Positions 7,076 to 18,030 of a stretch of 25,157 nt of DNA are shown piece by piece. The position numbers were made by a program, and so were the translations under genes. This stretch comes from Intestinimonas timonensis (GTDB taxonomy: Bacteria > Bacillota > Clostridia > Oscillospirales > Oscillospiraceae). How positions within the stretch are numbered: the stretch's first letter is position 1; every line of letters starts with the position of its first letter. The notes under the pieces were generated by a model that worked only from the letters and a program-made list of their open reading frames with translations, made no database searches and was not told where the DNA came from. Where the stretch lies: NCBI RefSeq assembly GCF_900626145.1, contig NZ_LR130817.1, positions 1,331,224 through 1,356,380 on the forward strand. Direction: 5' to 3'.

Positions 7076-8497
7076 ATGAAGCGGCGGATCTTTTTTTACA
7101 ACGCCGTAGTGGTCATGGTCGCCCTCACCGCCCTGCTCATCGTCAGCGGCGCGGTGATTGGGAGCGTGAACGACCACTATATGGAGCGGCCTCCGGTGGT
7201 GGACGACAACGCCCCCAAGGTCCAGAACCTTTTGACCCAGTGGGTAGAGGACCCCAGCTCCTGGGAAGACCTGAACCAGCAGCTCAAGGACCTGGGCTAC
7301 TCCCTCTATGTCTCTCTGAGCGGCACGGAGGTCTATTCCTCCATGGCGCCCATCCAGACCGACCTGCTTCGCCAACTTCCTCCCATCAACAGCTGGCCCG
7401 CCGGCGAGCCCACGACACTGTGGATGGGCGGCGCCCTGGTGATCGGGATGCGCTCCGGGCCTTATACCATCCTGACCATGGGCGAGCCCAACATGCCTAA
7501 GGTCTTTGGCCGGCAGCGGCTGCAGACCGAAGCGGTGCTGCTGTCGATCCTCATCATCGGCGCCAGCGCCATTGTGGTCATCGTCCTTTTGTCCATGGTA
7601 TCCACCCACTTTCAGCTCAAGCACATTCTCCGCCCCGTCAACGCCCTCACCGACGCCGCCCAACGCATCGAGGCAGGGGATTACTCTCAGCCCGTAGGCT
7701 ATGACGGTCAGGACGAGTTCACGGCGGTGTGTGCCGCCTTTGAGCACATGCAGCAGCACCTTCTCCAGGAACGGGAGAAGAACGCCGCCTATGAGCGTGC
7801 CCGCACCGATCTGGTAGCGGGGATCTCCCACGACCTGCGCACCCCCCTCACTTCGGTGAAGGGTTACATCAAGGGGCTGCGGGATGGGGTGGCCAATACC
7901 CCTGCCAAGCAGGCCCAGTATCTGGACATCGCCTACCGCAAGGCCTGCGATATGGACGTGCTACTGCAGCGGCTCTTCTATTTCTCCAAGCTTGAGACCG
8001 GGAACCTGCCTCTCTTCCCTGTCCGGGCCGATTTGGGGGAATTCGTCCGCGGCTTTGTCCGGGATACCGCCGGGGACCTGGAGCAGCGGGGCGGGAAGTT
8101 CCTGGTCAAGGGTGCCCCGGCCCCCCACCCGGTGCGCATTGACACTGAGCAGATGTACCGGGTTCTTACCAACCTTACCGACAACGCCGTCCGCTACACC
8201 GGAGCGGAGTCCCTGGTCCTCACCCTGACCCTCTGGCGGGAGCGCGACATGGAGCACCTGCGCTTCGCCGACAATGGCTGCGGCGTACCTGAGGGGTCCC
8301 TCCCCCACCTCTTTGAACAGTTCTGGCGCGGGGATCAGTCCCGGGGCGGAGAATCCGGAGAGGGCAGCGGTCTGGGGCTCTATATCGTCAAATACATCAT
8401 CGAGGCCCACGGCGGGACCATCTCCGCCCGAAATGACGGCGGTCTGGTCTTCGACATTGCCCTGCCCTGCGAAGAGGAGGAAATCACCCATGCCTAA
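7076..8497 (+). CDS. Membrane sensor histidine kinase (OmpR-type partner)
   Basis: This is a class I sensor kinase of 473 residues. It has a transmembrane segment at about 7-29, an extracytoplasmic sensor of about 120 residues with no recognisable domain, and a second transmembrane segment at about 152-176. HAMP follows (about 177-230), then HisKA with phospho-acceptor His252 in ISHDLRTPLTSVKGY. The HATPase_c domain has its N box around Asn370 (NLTDNAVRY), the G1 box DNGCGV at 399-404 and the G2 box GSGLGL at 430-435. All catalytic boxes are intact. GGAGG lies 7 nt before the ATG. The stop overlaps the next gene by 8 nt, so kinase and regulator are co-expressed. The stimulus is unknown, and no obvious transporter or target gene lies in the same operon. 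Confidence 0.93.
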   Translation: MKRRIFFYNAVVVMVALTALLIVSGAVIGSVNDHYMERPPVVDDNAPKVQNLLTQWVEDPSSWEDLNQQLKDLGYSLYVSLSGTEVYSSMAPIQTDLLRQLPPINSWPAGEPTTLWMGGALVIGMRSGPYTILTMGEPNMPKVFGRQRLQTEAVLLSILIIGASAIVVIVLLSMVSTHFQLKHILRPVNALTDAAQRIEAGDYSQPVGYDGQDEFTAVCAAFEHMQQHLLQEREKNAAYERARTDLVAGISHDLRTPLTSVKGYIKGLRDGVANTPAKQAQYLDIAYRKACDMDVLLQRLFYFSKLETGNLPLFPVRADLGEFVRGFVRDTAGDLEQRGGKFLVKGAPAPHPVRIDTEQMYRVLTNLTDNAVRYTGAESLVLTLTLWRERDMEHLRFADNGCGVPEGSLPHLFEQFWRGDQSRGGESGEGSGLGLYIVKYIIEAHGGTISARNDGGLVFDIALPCEEEEITHA

Positions 8498-9185
8498 CAT
8501 ATTGATCGTGGAAGACGATCTGGAGATCGCCATGCTGGAACAGGACTATCTGGAGATCGAAGGGTTCCAGACCCAAACCGTCTCCGACGGCGAGGGGGCG
8601 GTGTCCGCCGCCCTCACCCGGACCTTTGACCTGATCCTGCTGGACCTGATGCTTCCGGGCTGCAACGGCTACGACGTGTGCCGCCGCATCCGGGACCAGG
8701 TGGATGTACCCATTCTCATGGTCACCGCCCGCACAGACTCGGTGGACAAGATCCGGGGGTTGGGCCTGTGGGCGGACGACTACATCGCCAAGCCCTTCGA
8801 CCTCGCCGAGCTGGTGGCCCGGGTGAAGGCCCATCTCAACCGCTACGCACGTCTCACCGGTGGAGCCGGAAAAAAGGCGGACGATGACGCGCTCACCGTA
8901 GGGGATCTCCAGATCTTCCCCCGCAGCTGGAAGGTCTACAAGGCCGGCCGCGAGCTCAAAATGCCCAATCGGGAATTTATGCTCCTCAAATTCCTGGCGG
9001 AGAATCCCAACATCGTCTTCTCCAAGGAGCATCTCTTCGAGACCATCTGGGGCTATGACTATGTGGGGGACAGCGCCACCGTCACCGTCCACATCGGGCG
9101 CATCCGGGAGAAAATCGAGGATGATCCCACCCACCCCAAAATCATCGAGACGGTCTGGGGGGCGGGATACCGGCTCAACGCATGA
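8490..9185 (+). CDS. OmpR/PhoB-family response regulator
   Basis: A 231-residue regulator. The receiver domain (about 1-118) has the acidic pocket ED(D) at 8-10, phospho-acceptor Asp52 in LLDLMLPG, Thr79 and Lys101 (IAKPF). The C-terminal winged helix (about 135-231) shows LTxxEF-like MPNREFMLLKFLAENPN and the end motif VWGAGYRL. The start is the ATG at 8490, 9 nt after AGGAGG and inside the end of the kinase gene; the open frame extends further upstream but only as a shadow of the kinase gene. It is the partner of the upstream kinase. DNA targets cannot be told from the sequence. Confidence 0.95.
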   Translation: MPNILIVEDDLEIAMLEQDYLEIEGFQTQTVSDGEGAVSAALTRTFDLILLDLMLPGCNGYDVCRRIRDQVDVPILMVTARTDSVDKIRGLGLWADDYIAKPFDLAELVARVKAHLNRYARLTGGAGKKADDDALTVGDLQIFPRSWKVYKAGRELKMPNREFMLLKFLAENPNIVFSKEHLFETIWGYDYVGDSATVTVHIGRIREKIEDDPTHPKIIETVWGAGYRLNA

Positions 9186-9186
9186 T

Positions 9187-9231
9187 AAAAAGCTCCGTCC
9201 GTCATTCCTGACGGACGGAGCTTTTTATTTT
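9187..9231. terminator. Bidirectional terminator between response regulator and brnQ
   Basis: A perfect 18-bp stem (AAAAAGCTCCGTCCGTCA and its complement) with a TTCC loop, flanked by A- and T-runs. It serves the two-component operon on the plus strand and brnQ on the minus strand, which stops 4 bp beyond. Confidence 0.92.
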
Positions 9232-9234
9232 TTA

Positions 9235-10542
9235 TCAACGCTTCCTTTGGGTCAATGCAAGGCCCACTACCATGCCCACCAGGGCCGGCAGAAGCCACCC
9301 CAGGCCCTGTTCAGCCAGGGGCAGGGCTCCCAATAGATCAGACAGGGCGGCTGGCAGGACCTTCAGATCACGCAGGGTATAGAGGACGCTGGCCACACCG
9401 GTGAAAAGGACGGTGACCGGATAGACCAGGGGCCGCCGTCCCACCCACTGTTGGAGCAGCGCCAGGGCGATCAGAGCGATGGCCACCGGGTAGATGATGC
9501 TCAATACCGGGACGGACAGGCTGAGGATGAGATCCAGCCCGGCGTTGGCGATGAGCATGCTCACGGCAGCGAAGAGGATGGCCCAGGTCCGATAGGAGAG
9601 CTTGGGACAGATCATGTTGAAGTACTCGGCGCAGGAGCTGATGAGCCCTACGCACACATTGAAGCAGGCGATCACAAAGATGGCGGCCAGCAGGACGCTC
9701 CCCGGCGTGCCGAACAGGGCGGGGACCAGGTTGGTCAGCACCTCCGCGCCGTTGGTGGCACCAGGGAAGGCGCCGCCGGACAGGGCTCCGATGTGGGCCA
9801 GCATGGCGTACACCACCAGCAGCAGCACCCCGGCCATCCAGCCGGCCCGCACGGTGTAGCGCACCACGTCGCTGTCCTCCTCCACGCCCCTGGCCCGGAT
9901 GTTCAGCGCGATGATGATGCCAAAGACCAGAGCGGCAATGGTATCCATGGTCTGATAGCCGTCCAGGAAGCCCCGGGCCACCGGAGCGGCGGCGTACAGC
10001 TCACTCTGGGGCGCGCCGTAGCCCTCCAGGGGGTCCACCAGGCTGCCGATGAAGGTGACTACGATTAGGAGGAGCAGGATGGGACACATGATCTTTCCCA
10101 GGCGGTCGGTGAGCTTCTCCGGCCGCAGCGCCACCACCAGGGCCAGGGCGAAAAACACCAGGGAGTAAAGGATCTGCAGCATCCCGATGGGGGCGTCCGC
10201 CCCCACAAAGGGAGGCACCGCCATCTCAAAGGAGGTGCTGGCCGTTCTGGGGATGGCCAGACAGGGGCCGATAGCCAGATAGGCCACAATGGTGAATACC
10301 CTGGAAAAGAGGGGATGGACCCGGTCACCCAGGGTATCCAGGCCGCCGGAGAGGGCCACCGCCACCACCCCCAGTACGGGGAGACCCACGGCGCTCACCG
10401 CCATGCCCGCCATGGCCAGCCAGGTGAGGTTCCCCGCCTGGGCACCTACGCCTGGGGGAAAAATCAGATTGCCTGCACCGAAAAACATGGAAAACAGGGT
10501 GAAACCCAGCAGCAGCTGGACCCGCTTGCTCAATTTCTTCAT
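9235..10542 (-). CDS. brnQ: Branched-chain amino acid transporter BrnQ (LIVCS family)
   Basis: A 435-residue polytopic membrane protein of the LIVCS family, cation-coupled symporters for leucine, isoleucine and valine. The N-terminal signature GFTLFSMFFGAGNLIFPP, about 12 hydrophobic segments and the short basic C-terminus (LTQRKR) fit BrnQ. The start is set at the ATG at 10542 because GGAGG lies 5 nt upstream; an in-frame ATG at 10563 would place that site inside the coding region. It begins 31 bp after the DUF985 gene and is probably co-transcribed with it. It could import branched-chain amino acids for fermentation or protein synthesis. Confidence 0.95.
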   Translation of the reverse strand: MKKLSKRVQLLLGFTLFSMFFGAGNLIFPPGVGAQAGNLTWLAMAGMAVSAVGLPVLGVVAVALSGGLDTLGDRVHPLFSRVFTIVAYLAIGPCLAIPRTASTSFEMAVPPFVGADAPIGMLQILYSLVFFALALVVALRPEKLTDRLGKIMCPILLLLIVVTFIGSLVDPLEGYGAPQSELYAAAPVARGFLDGYQTMDTIAALVFGIIIALNIRARGVEEDSDVVRYTVRAGWMAGVLLLVVYAMLAHIGALSGGAFPGATNGAEVLTNLVPALFGTPGSVLLAAIFVIACFNVCVGLISSCAEYFNMICPKLSYRTWAILFAAVSMLIANAGLDLILSLSVPVLSIIYPVAIALIALALLQQWVGRRPLVYPVTVLFTGVASVLYTLRDLKVLPAALSDLLGALPLAEQGLGWLLPALVGMVVGLALTQRKR

Positions 10543-10573
10543 AGATCCTCCTTCAGACCCCATCGGGTCCCTC

Positions 10574-11044
10574 TCATCCCAAAAACGCCTCCGGCAGCCG
10601 CCACCGCTCCGCCAGCTCCGCTGCTTCAGCAGGGGTGAGCAGGTGACAAGCGTCCTCGGTAAACTCCGGCGTCACCACGCAGGTGACCAGTGTATAGTCC
10701 TCCCCCGGCCCCTCTGCCGGCAGCGCTCCGAAGATCATATCCCCCGGCGCCAGGAGCTGAGGCTGTTCTCCGTTCTCCACATTTGGTCCCAGGCGGCGGA
10801 CGGTGACGCCCTCCTCCCCTACAAACCAGAGGTCCAGACTCCGGCCGCTGTGCCAGCACCAGAGCTCGTCCCGCCCCACCCGGTGGAGTCGGGAACGCTC
10901 CTCCGCACCCAGCAGATAGTAGATGGCCGAGGCGCTCCGGGTCCCGTCCGGCAGATGTACCCCGCTCTCATACACCCTGCGGTAGTACCCTCCCTCCACA
11001 TGGGGCTCCAGGCCCATATGTCTGATCAACATCTCGCGCTCCAT
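10574..11044 (-). CDS. DUF985 cupin-fold protein
   Basis: A 156-residue protein matching DUF985, a single-domain cupin family. Family hallmarks are HVEGGYYRR at 15-23, SAIYYLL at about 39-45, the H-x-V-x-x-D-E-x-W pattern (LHRVGRDELWCWHSG at about 53-67) and a late VTPEF segment. Biochemical function is not established; the fold suggests sugar-nucleotide or small-ligand binding. The start is the ATG at 11044 with GGGAGG 9 nt upstream; earlier in-frame starts lie upstream of or within the predicted promoter. It is the first gene of a likely two-gene operon with brnQ. Confidence 0.85.
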   Translation of the reverse strand: MEREMLIRHMGLEPHVEGGYYRRVYESGVHLPDGTRSASAIYYLLGAEERSRLHRVGRDELWCWHSGRSLDLWFVGEEGVTVRRLGPNVENGEQPQLLAPGDMIFGALPAEGPGEDYTLVTCVVTPEFTEDACHLLTPAEAAELAERWRLPEAFLG

Positions 11045-11084
11045 CGCCCTACGCCTCCCTTTTTCGGCAATTCGCTGTGCTTCC

Positions 11085-11113
11085 ATGCTACTATACCCGC
11101 TCGTCTTTGTCAA
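11085..11113 (-). promoter_or_regulatory. Sigma-A promoter of DUF985-brnQ operon
   Basis: On the minus strand a perfect TTGACA (11113-11108) is followed after 17 bp by TAGCAT (11090-11085), a 4/6 match to the -10. Transcription would start near 11078, leaving a leader of about 34 nt with the ribosome binding site. This supports the start chosen for DUF985. Confidence 0.6.
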
Positions 11114-11256
11114 TTTCCGTCCGGTGTTTCCCCCGGTTTTTTTGCTTTGCCTGTGCGTATATTGCACTTTCTCAGGTAGAACACCCATTTTTTCTCAGAA
11201 AGCAGCGCGCAGCCTGCATGATGTGGAAAAATTAGGACTTCCTTTTTTCTCTTCTC

Positions 11257-11265
11257 TGCTACAAT
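11257..11265 (+). promoter_or_regulatory. Extended -10 promoter of lipoprotein gene
   Basis: TGCTACAAT is an extended -10 (TGn followed by a 5/6 box). No good -35 is seen, as is usual for extended -10 promoters. Transcription would start near 11272, about 52 nt before the lipoprotein ATG. Confidence 0.5.
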
Positions 11266-11323
11266 GAAGGTTGTCTGCGGCATGCTCAGCCGTGGAATTA
11301 CAGAGAAGAAAAGAGGAAACACT

Positions 11324-11863
11324 ATGAGACGTTTGGGAACCATTCTTGTTTTGGGTGCGCTGAGCCTGTCCCTGCTCACCGGCTGCGGTGACAAAACCGG
11401 CTACGCCAAGGACGGCTTCGCGGAGGGGCGTCTGGGCGACACCATGCACACCTACTTCTTTGACTTCACCGTCAACAGCGCCTACCTTTGCGATACTTAC
11501 GAGGGCTACACCCCCATTATGGAGGGCTATCAGCTTCTGGTGGCCGATGTGACCGTCAAGAATACCAACCGGGAGAGCATCCCCATGTACGACACCGACT
11601 TTCAGGTTCAGTGGAGCGATGACAGCGAGGACGCCTATGACGTCCCCATTACCTACTATACCGACGCCGTCTCCGACCAGCAGCTGCCCACCGAGTACGA
11701 GCTGGCGGTGGACGAGGAGCGCACCGGCCTGCTGGTCTTTGAGGTGCCCGCCGGGGAGACCGACTTCTCCATCTCCTACCTGGAGCTCTTTGACGACGGC
11801 ACCGAGGAGGGTGAGGAGGGAGACACCTTCTTCGTCTACTTCACTGCCGAGGCCCAGGCGTAA
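11324..11863 (+). CDS. DUF4352-like lipoprotein
   Basis: A 179-residue exported lipoprotein. The signal peptide has a basic start (MRR), a hydrophobic core and the lipobox LLTGC with lipidated Cys21. The mature part has the pattern of DUF4352/telokin-like immunoglobulin-fold domains: a strand-rich segment, LLVADVTVKNTNRESIPMY at about 92-110, and a later VFEVPAGETDFSI strand. The very acidic C-terminus (many Glu and Asp at 150-170) is typical of such clostridial proteins. The start at 11324 is preferred over 11264 because AGAGGAA precedes it and the signal peptide then begins at residue 1. The role is unknown; it probably sits on the outer face of the membrane. Confidence 0.8.
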   Translation: MRRLGTILVLGALSLSLLTGCGDKTGYAKDGFAEGRLGDTMHTYFFDFTVNSAYLCDTYEGYTPIMEGYQLLVADVTVKNTNRESIPMYDTDFQVQWSDDSEDAYDVPITYYTDAVSDQQLPTEYELAVDEERTGLLVFEVPAGETDFSISYLELFDDGTEEGEEGDTFFVYFTAEAQA

Positions 11864-11924
11864 GCCTATTTTTCTCCCGCATAGGGCGTATCTTTCGGCA
11901 TATACTATGCCCGGGTGAATTGTT

Positions 11925-12404
11925 ATGGGTGAACGAAAGAACGTCCTGCTCACAGACATCATCGGCATCCTGATCGCGGAGGGTGTGGGCGCCCTCTCCG
12001 GCTGGCTGTCCAGGGACGGCCTCAAAACGTACAGTACCACCATTGTGCAGCCGCCCCTCTCGCCGCCGCCCGTAGTCTTTCCCGTAGTCTGGAGCATCCT
12101 CTTCGCCCTGATGGGAATTGGCGCCGCCCGGGTGTGGCGCTCGCCGCCCTCCGGGGCACGGACCCGAGGTCTGGCCCTGTTCGGCGTCCAGCTGGCCTTC
12201 AACTTCTGTTGGAGCCTCCTCTTCTTCAACCTCCAGGCCTTCGGCTTCGCCCTGCTGTGGCTGCTTGTCCTGTGGGTGCTGATCCTGTGGATGCTCCACA
12301 CCTTCCTCCTGGCGGACAAATGGGCCGCCTGGCTTCAGATCCCCTACCTCCTGTGGGTGACCTTTGCCGCCTACCTGAACCTGGGAGTCTGGCTGCTGAA
12401 CTGA
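11925..12404 (+). CDS. tspO: TspO/MBR family membrane protein
   Basis: A 159-residue protein with five predicted transmembrane helices, the TspO/peripheral benzodiazepine receptor fold. Family markers are GALSGWLS at 22-29, the proline-rich loop PPLSPPPVVFPVVW at 43-56, the aromatic FNFCWSLLFFNLQAFG at about 92-107 and late tryptophans. TspO proteins bind tetrapyrroles and cholesterol-like ligands and modulate stress or porphyrin handling; the role in anaerobic Firmicutes is not settled. The ribosome binding site is weak (GGGTGA). A TATACT box at 11901-11906 may give it its own promoter, but it follows the lipoprotein gene by only 61 bp. Confidence 0.9.
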   Translation: MGERKNVLLTDIIGILIAEGVGALSGWLSRDGLKTYSTTIVQPPLSPPPVVFPVVWSILFALMGIGAARVWRSPPSGARTRGLALFGVQLAFNFCWSLLFFNLQAFGFALLWLLVLWVLILWMLHTFLLADKWAAWLQIPYLLWVTFAAYLNLGVWLLN

Positions 12405-12421
12405 CTGCGTTTCATTTGCAT

Positions 12422-12465
12422 GAAAATGCCCGCGGGCCCTGTTGTCAGGGCCCGCGGGCATTTTC
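12422..12465. terminator. Bidirectional terminator between tspO and atpC
   Basis: A perfect 19-bp stem of AAAATGCCCGCGGGCCCT type with a 6-nt loop and A/T-rich flanks lies between the convergent tspO and atp operon ends. Confidence 0.9.
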
Positions 12466-12501
12466 GTTCTCTTATTTTCCACCAGATGTGCGCCTGTATA
12501 C

Positions 12502-12906
12502 TCAGCGCCGGGTCTTCAGCCGGGCCATGGCCCGGGCCAACGCGGCCTTGCAGTGGTAGTACTCGTGGATACTCTGCTTCTGACGCAGGCGCTCCTCGGC
12601 CCGCTCCTTGGCAGCTTCCGCCCGCTTGCGGTCGATCTCCTCGGGGTGCTCGGCAAAGCCCACCAGCAGGATCACATAGTCCGGCTTGATCTCGGCGAAG
12701 CCGGCGCCCACGGCGGCAGGCTCCCACTTGCCCTCGGCCTTGTAGCGCAGCTCTCCCGGCTCCACGGCGGTGACCGCCGGCTCATGGCCGGGGTAGATCC
12801 CCATCTGGCCGTCCACCGCCGGGAGCACCAGGGCCTCGGCGGGGCCGATGTAGAACTGCCGCTCTGGGGTGATGATCTCCAGGTAGAAGGTGTTCTCCCC
12901 GGCCAT
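12502..12906 (-). CDS. atpC: ATP synthase F1 epsilon subunit
   Basis: 134 residues, the usual length. The N-terminal beta-sandwich (about 1-85) carries the family signature LEIITPERQFYIG and DGQMGIYPGHEPAV; the C-terminal helical hairpin (about 88-134) is rich in Arg, Glu and Ala. Epsilon links the central stalk to the c-ring and inhibits ATP hydrolysis. Its ATG directly follows the atpD stop (TGA-ATG, no gap), so translation is coupled. It is the last gene of the atp operon. Confidence 0.97.
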   Translation of the reverse strand: MAGENTFYLEIITPERQFYIGPAEALVLPAVDGQMGIYPGHEPAVTAVEPGELRYKAEGKWEPAAVGAGFAEIKPDYVILLVGFAEHPEEIDRKRAEAAKERAEERLRQKQSIHEYYHCKAALARAMARLKTRR

Positions 12907-15228
<2,322 letters not shown>

Positions 15229-15241
<13 letters not shown>

Positions 15242-16749
15242 GTGGCGCTCACCCGCTTCTTGGCGTCCTCCAGCACAGAGCGGATGGTATCAATGGCAGG
15301 TCCGCTCAGATTACCGGTGGACTGGATCTCTTCCACCACGTCGGCGTGCTCGTTTTCCATCTCCTGGGCAAAGTCCAGCACGAAGGAGCGCACCTTGTCC
15401 AGGGGCACATCGTCCACCAGGCCGTTGGTGGCCACATAGAGGATGATGGCCTGACGGCTCACCGGCATGGGGTGGTAGAGGGGCTGCTTCAAGAGCTCCA
15501 GCAGGCGGCGGCCGTGGTCCAGGGTCTGCTGGGTGGCGCTGTCCAGGTCGGAGGCAAACTGAGTGAACACCTCCAGCTCCCGGAACCGGGCCAGGTCGAT
15601 GCGCAGGGTACCGGCGGTCTTCTTGATGGCCCGGGTCTGGGCGGAGCCGCCCACGCGGGACACGGAGAGGCCCACGTTGATGGCGGGCCGCTGACCGGCA
15701 AAGAAGAGGTCGTTCTCCAGATAGATCTGGCCGTCAGTGATGGAGATGACGTTGGTGGGGATGTAGGCCGATACGTCGCCGGCCTGGGTCTCGATGATGG
15801 GCAGGGCGGTCATGGAACCGCCGCCATACTCCTTGGTCAGGCGGCAGGCCCGCTCCAGCAGTCGGGAGTGCAGGTAGAACACGTCGCCGGGGTAGGCCTC
15901 ACGGCCGGGGGACCGCTTGAGGAGCAGGGACAGGGTACGGTAGGCCACGGCGTGCTTGGAGAGGTCGTCATAGACGATGAGCACATCCTTGCCCTTGCTC
16001 ATGAAGTACTCGCCCATGGCGGCGCCGGAGTAGGGGGCGATGTACTGGAGGGGTGCGGAGTCGCTTGCGGTGGCGGAGACGATGATGGAGTAGTCCATGG
16101 CCCCGTGCTTCTTCAGGGTGTCCTGGATGCGGGCCACGGTGGAGGCCTTCTGGCCGATGGCCACATAGATGCAGATGACATCCTGGCCCTTCTGGTTCAG
16201 GATGGCGTCCACGGCGATGGCCGTCTTGCCGGTCTGACGGTCGCCGATGATGAGCTCACGCTGGCCCCGGCCGATGGGCACCATGGCGTCGATGGCCAGG
16301 ATGCCGGTCTGAAGGGGCACGTTCACCGGCTCACGGCTCACCACGCCGCTGGCCTCATGCTCGATGGGCCGGGTCTCGGTGGTCTTGATGGGGCCCAGGC
16401 CGTCGATGGGCTGGCCCAGCACGTCCACCACCCGGCCGATGAGGCCATCCCCCACGGGGACGTCGGCGGCCCGGCCGGTGCGCTTGACCACGGTGCCCTC
16501 CTTCACGCCGGCGTCGCTGCCCAGCAGCACCACGCCCACGCTGTCCCGGGCCAGGTTCATCACCATGCCCTTGACGCCGGTGTCCAGCTCCACCAGCTCG
16601 CCGTACACCGCCTTGTCCAGGCCGTAGACGGTGGCGATGCCGTCGCCCACCTCCAGCACGGTGCCGGTCTCGTCCCGGCGGACCCGGGTATCATATCCCT
16701 CAATCTCCTCCCGCAGGATGGAGACGATCTCTTCGGGTTTGGTATTCAT
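15229..16749 (-). CDS. atpA: ATP synthase F1 alpha subunit
   Basis: 506 residues. Alpha holds the non-catalytic nucleotide sites: P-loop GDRQTGKT at 169-176, and the arginine finger in the SVSRVGG motif. The N-terminal extension (about 1-25) that docks delta is present. ATGA overlap with atpH; the gene ends 13 nt inside atpG. Confidence 0.98.
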
Positions 16750-17270
16750 GCCATTCGCCTCTCTTCCAGTTGCCGTTTCAGGCCGGAGAGCGCCCCGCGG
16801 ACGCTCTTGTCATAGGTCACGCCCTCCAGCTCCAGGGTAAAGCCGCCCACCAGGGACGGGTCGATCTGGATGTCAAAGACGATGTCCTTCTTCTTGTGGA
16901 GCTTGCACAGCGCTTTCCTGAGCTTTTCCAGCTCTTCTTCTCCCGGCCGGCGGACGCAGGTCAGACGGCAGCGGACCGCTCCGCGCTGGGACAGGGCCCG
17001 GTCCCGGAAGGCCTCCAGGATGTCGGGCAGCAGGACCATACGCCCCTTCTCCGCCAGCAGGCGGTAAAAATTCAGCAGCAGGCCGCGGCCGTCCAGAGCC
17101 GGCAGCCGGGACAGCACCCGGGCCTTCTCCCAGGGCTGCACGGCGGGGGAACACAGACATTCCCACAGCGCCCCGTCCGCCATCAAAGTCTGGGCCGTGG
17201 CACGCAGGGACTCCTCATCGGGGGCCACCTCGTAGAGGGCCTCCGCATAGCGGCGGGCGAGCTCGCTCAT
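16746..17270 (-). CDS. atpH: ATP synthase F1 delta subunit
   Basis: 174 residues, slightly short but complete. The N-terminal helical bundle ([15 protein letters not shown]) binds alpha, and the C-terminal part ([22 protein letters not shown] and a basic tail) contacts the b dimer; delta forms the peripheral-stalk cap. ATGA overlaps occur at both ends (with atpF and atpA), showing tight translational coupling. Confidence 0.96.
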   Translation of the reverse strand: MSELARRYAEALYEVAPDEESLRATAQTLMADGALWECLCSPAVQPWEKARVLSRLPALDGRGLLLNFYRLLAEKGRMVLLPDILEAFRDRALSQRGAVRCRLTCVRRPGEEELEKLRKALCKLHKKKDIVFDIQIDPSLVGGFTLELEGVTYDKSVRGALSGLKRQLEERRMA

Positions 17271-17755
17271 GTCTGCTCACCCACTTCCGTCAAAAATTCG
17301 TCCACCATGGCCTGATCGCCGGCTTCGTCCACGGCTCTCTCCGCCACCTTGGCGGCGGCCAGCAGCGCCAGAGAAGCCACCTCATTCCGGGCGTCCCGCA
17401 GCATGGCCATCCGCTCGGCGGCGATCTGGGCCTCCGCCTGGGTGCGCACCTGCTTGGCGTCGGACTCCGCCTGGGCCAGCTTGCCCTCATAGGCCCGCTG
17501 GGCCCGGTTCTGGGCGTCGGCCATCAGCTTGGCCGCCTCCTGACGGGCGTCGGTGAGCTTGGCCTCATACTGGGTCTTCAGCTCTACGGCCTGACGGTTG
17601 TTCTCCTCAGCGGAGGAGATCTGCTCCTTCACCAGGGCAGCCCGGGCCTCCAGCACGGCGTTGACCCGTCCAAAGAGGAACTTGCGCAGAAAGGCATACA
17701 GGACGAGCAGATTGATGATGGTGAACAAAATGTTGGAAAGATGGAACTCCAGCAT
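17267..17755 (-). CDS. atpF: ATP synthase Fo b subunit
   Basis: 162 residues: one membrane segment at about 7-27, then a long charged Ala/Glu/Gln-rich coiled coil to the end, the peripheral stalk. The start at 17755 is chosen because it gives the canonical N-terminus; the open frame continues upstream only as a shadow of atpE. Its Shine-Dalgarno run lies inside a 12-nt GC palindrome immediately after the atpE stop, which could restrain b synthesis relative to the abundant c subunit. Confidence 0.95.
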   Translation of the reverse strand: MLEFHLSNILFTIINLLVLYAFLRKFLFGRVNAVLEARAALVKEQISSAEENNRQAVELKTQYEAKLTDARQEAAKLMADAQNRAQRAYEGKLAQAESDAKQVRTQAEAQIAAERMAMLRDARNEVASLALLAAAKVAERAVDEAGDQAMVDEFLTEVGEQT

Positions 17756-17756
17756 C

Positions 17757-17768
17757 GGGGGCGCCCCC
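17757..17768 (-). promoter_or_regulatory. GC palindrome covering the atpF ribosome binding site
   Basis: GGGGGCGCCCCC on the minus strand lies between the atpE stop and the atpF ATG and contains the only Shine-Dalgarno-like run (AAGGGGG, 8 nt before ATG). It can fold as a 4-bp all-GC hairpin with a GCGC loop. A role in setting the c:b ratio is inferred. Confidence 0.5.
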
Positions 17769-17987
17769 TTAACCCACGAAGATGATGAGCAGGGCGGTGA
17801 TGAAGCCGAAGATGGCGGTGCCTTCCGCCAGGGCACAGCCCAGCAGCAGGGCGCTGTTGATCTTGCCGGAGGCCTCGGGCTGACGGGCGATGGCCTCGCT
17901 GGCCTTGCCAGTGGCGAAACCGATGCCGATACCGGCGCCGATGCCGGTGAAAACTGCGATGGCAGCAGCAATGATACCAATAGACAT
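17769..17987 (-). CDS. atpE: ATP synthase Fo c subunit (proteolipid)
   Basis: 72 residues: two transmembrane helices joined by the polar loop [10 protein letters not shown] at about 34-43, with the ion-carrying carboxylate Glu55 in helix 2 ([11 protein letters not shown]). The glycine-rich helix 1 ([13 protein letters not shown]) packs the c-ring. Na+-type c subunits have Gln in helix 1 and Ser after the Glu; here these are Ile and Gly, which favours protons. GGAGG 8 nt before ATG is among the best ribosome binding sites of the operon, fitting the high copy number of c. Confidence 0.97.
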   Translation of the reverse strand: MSIGIIAAAIAVFTGIGAGIGIGFATGKASEAIARQPEASGKINSALLLGCALAEGTAIFGFITALLIIFVG

Positions 17988-18030
17988 GATGATTTCCTCC
18001 TATGAATTGAAATTTGTCTGATTTTCGGTC

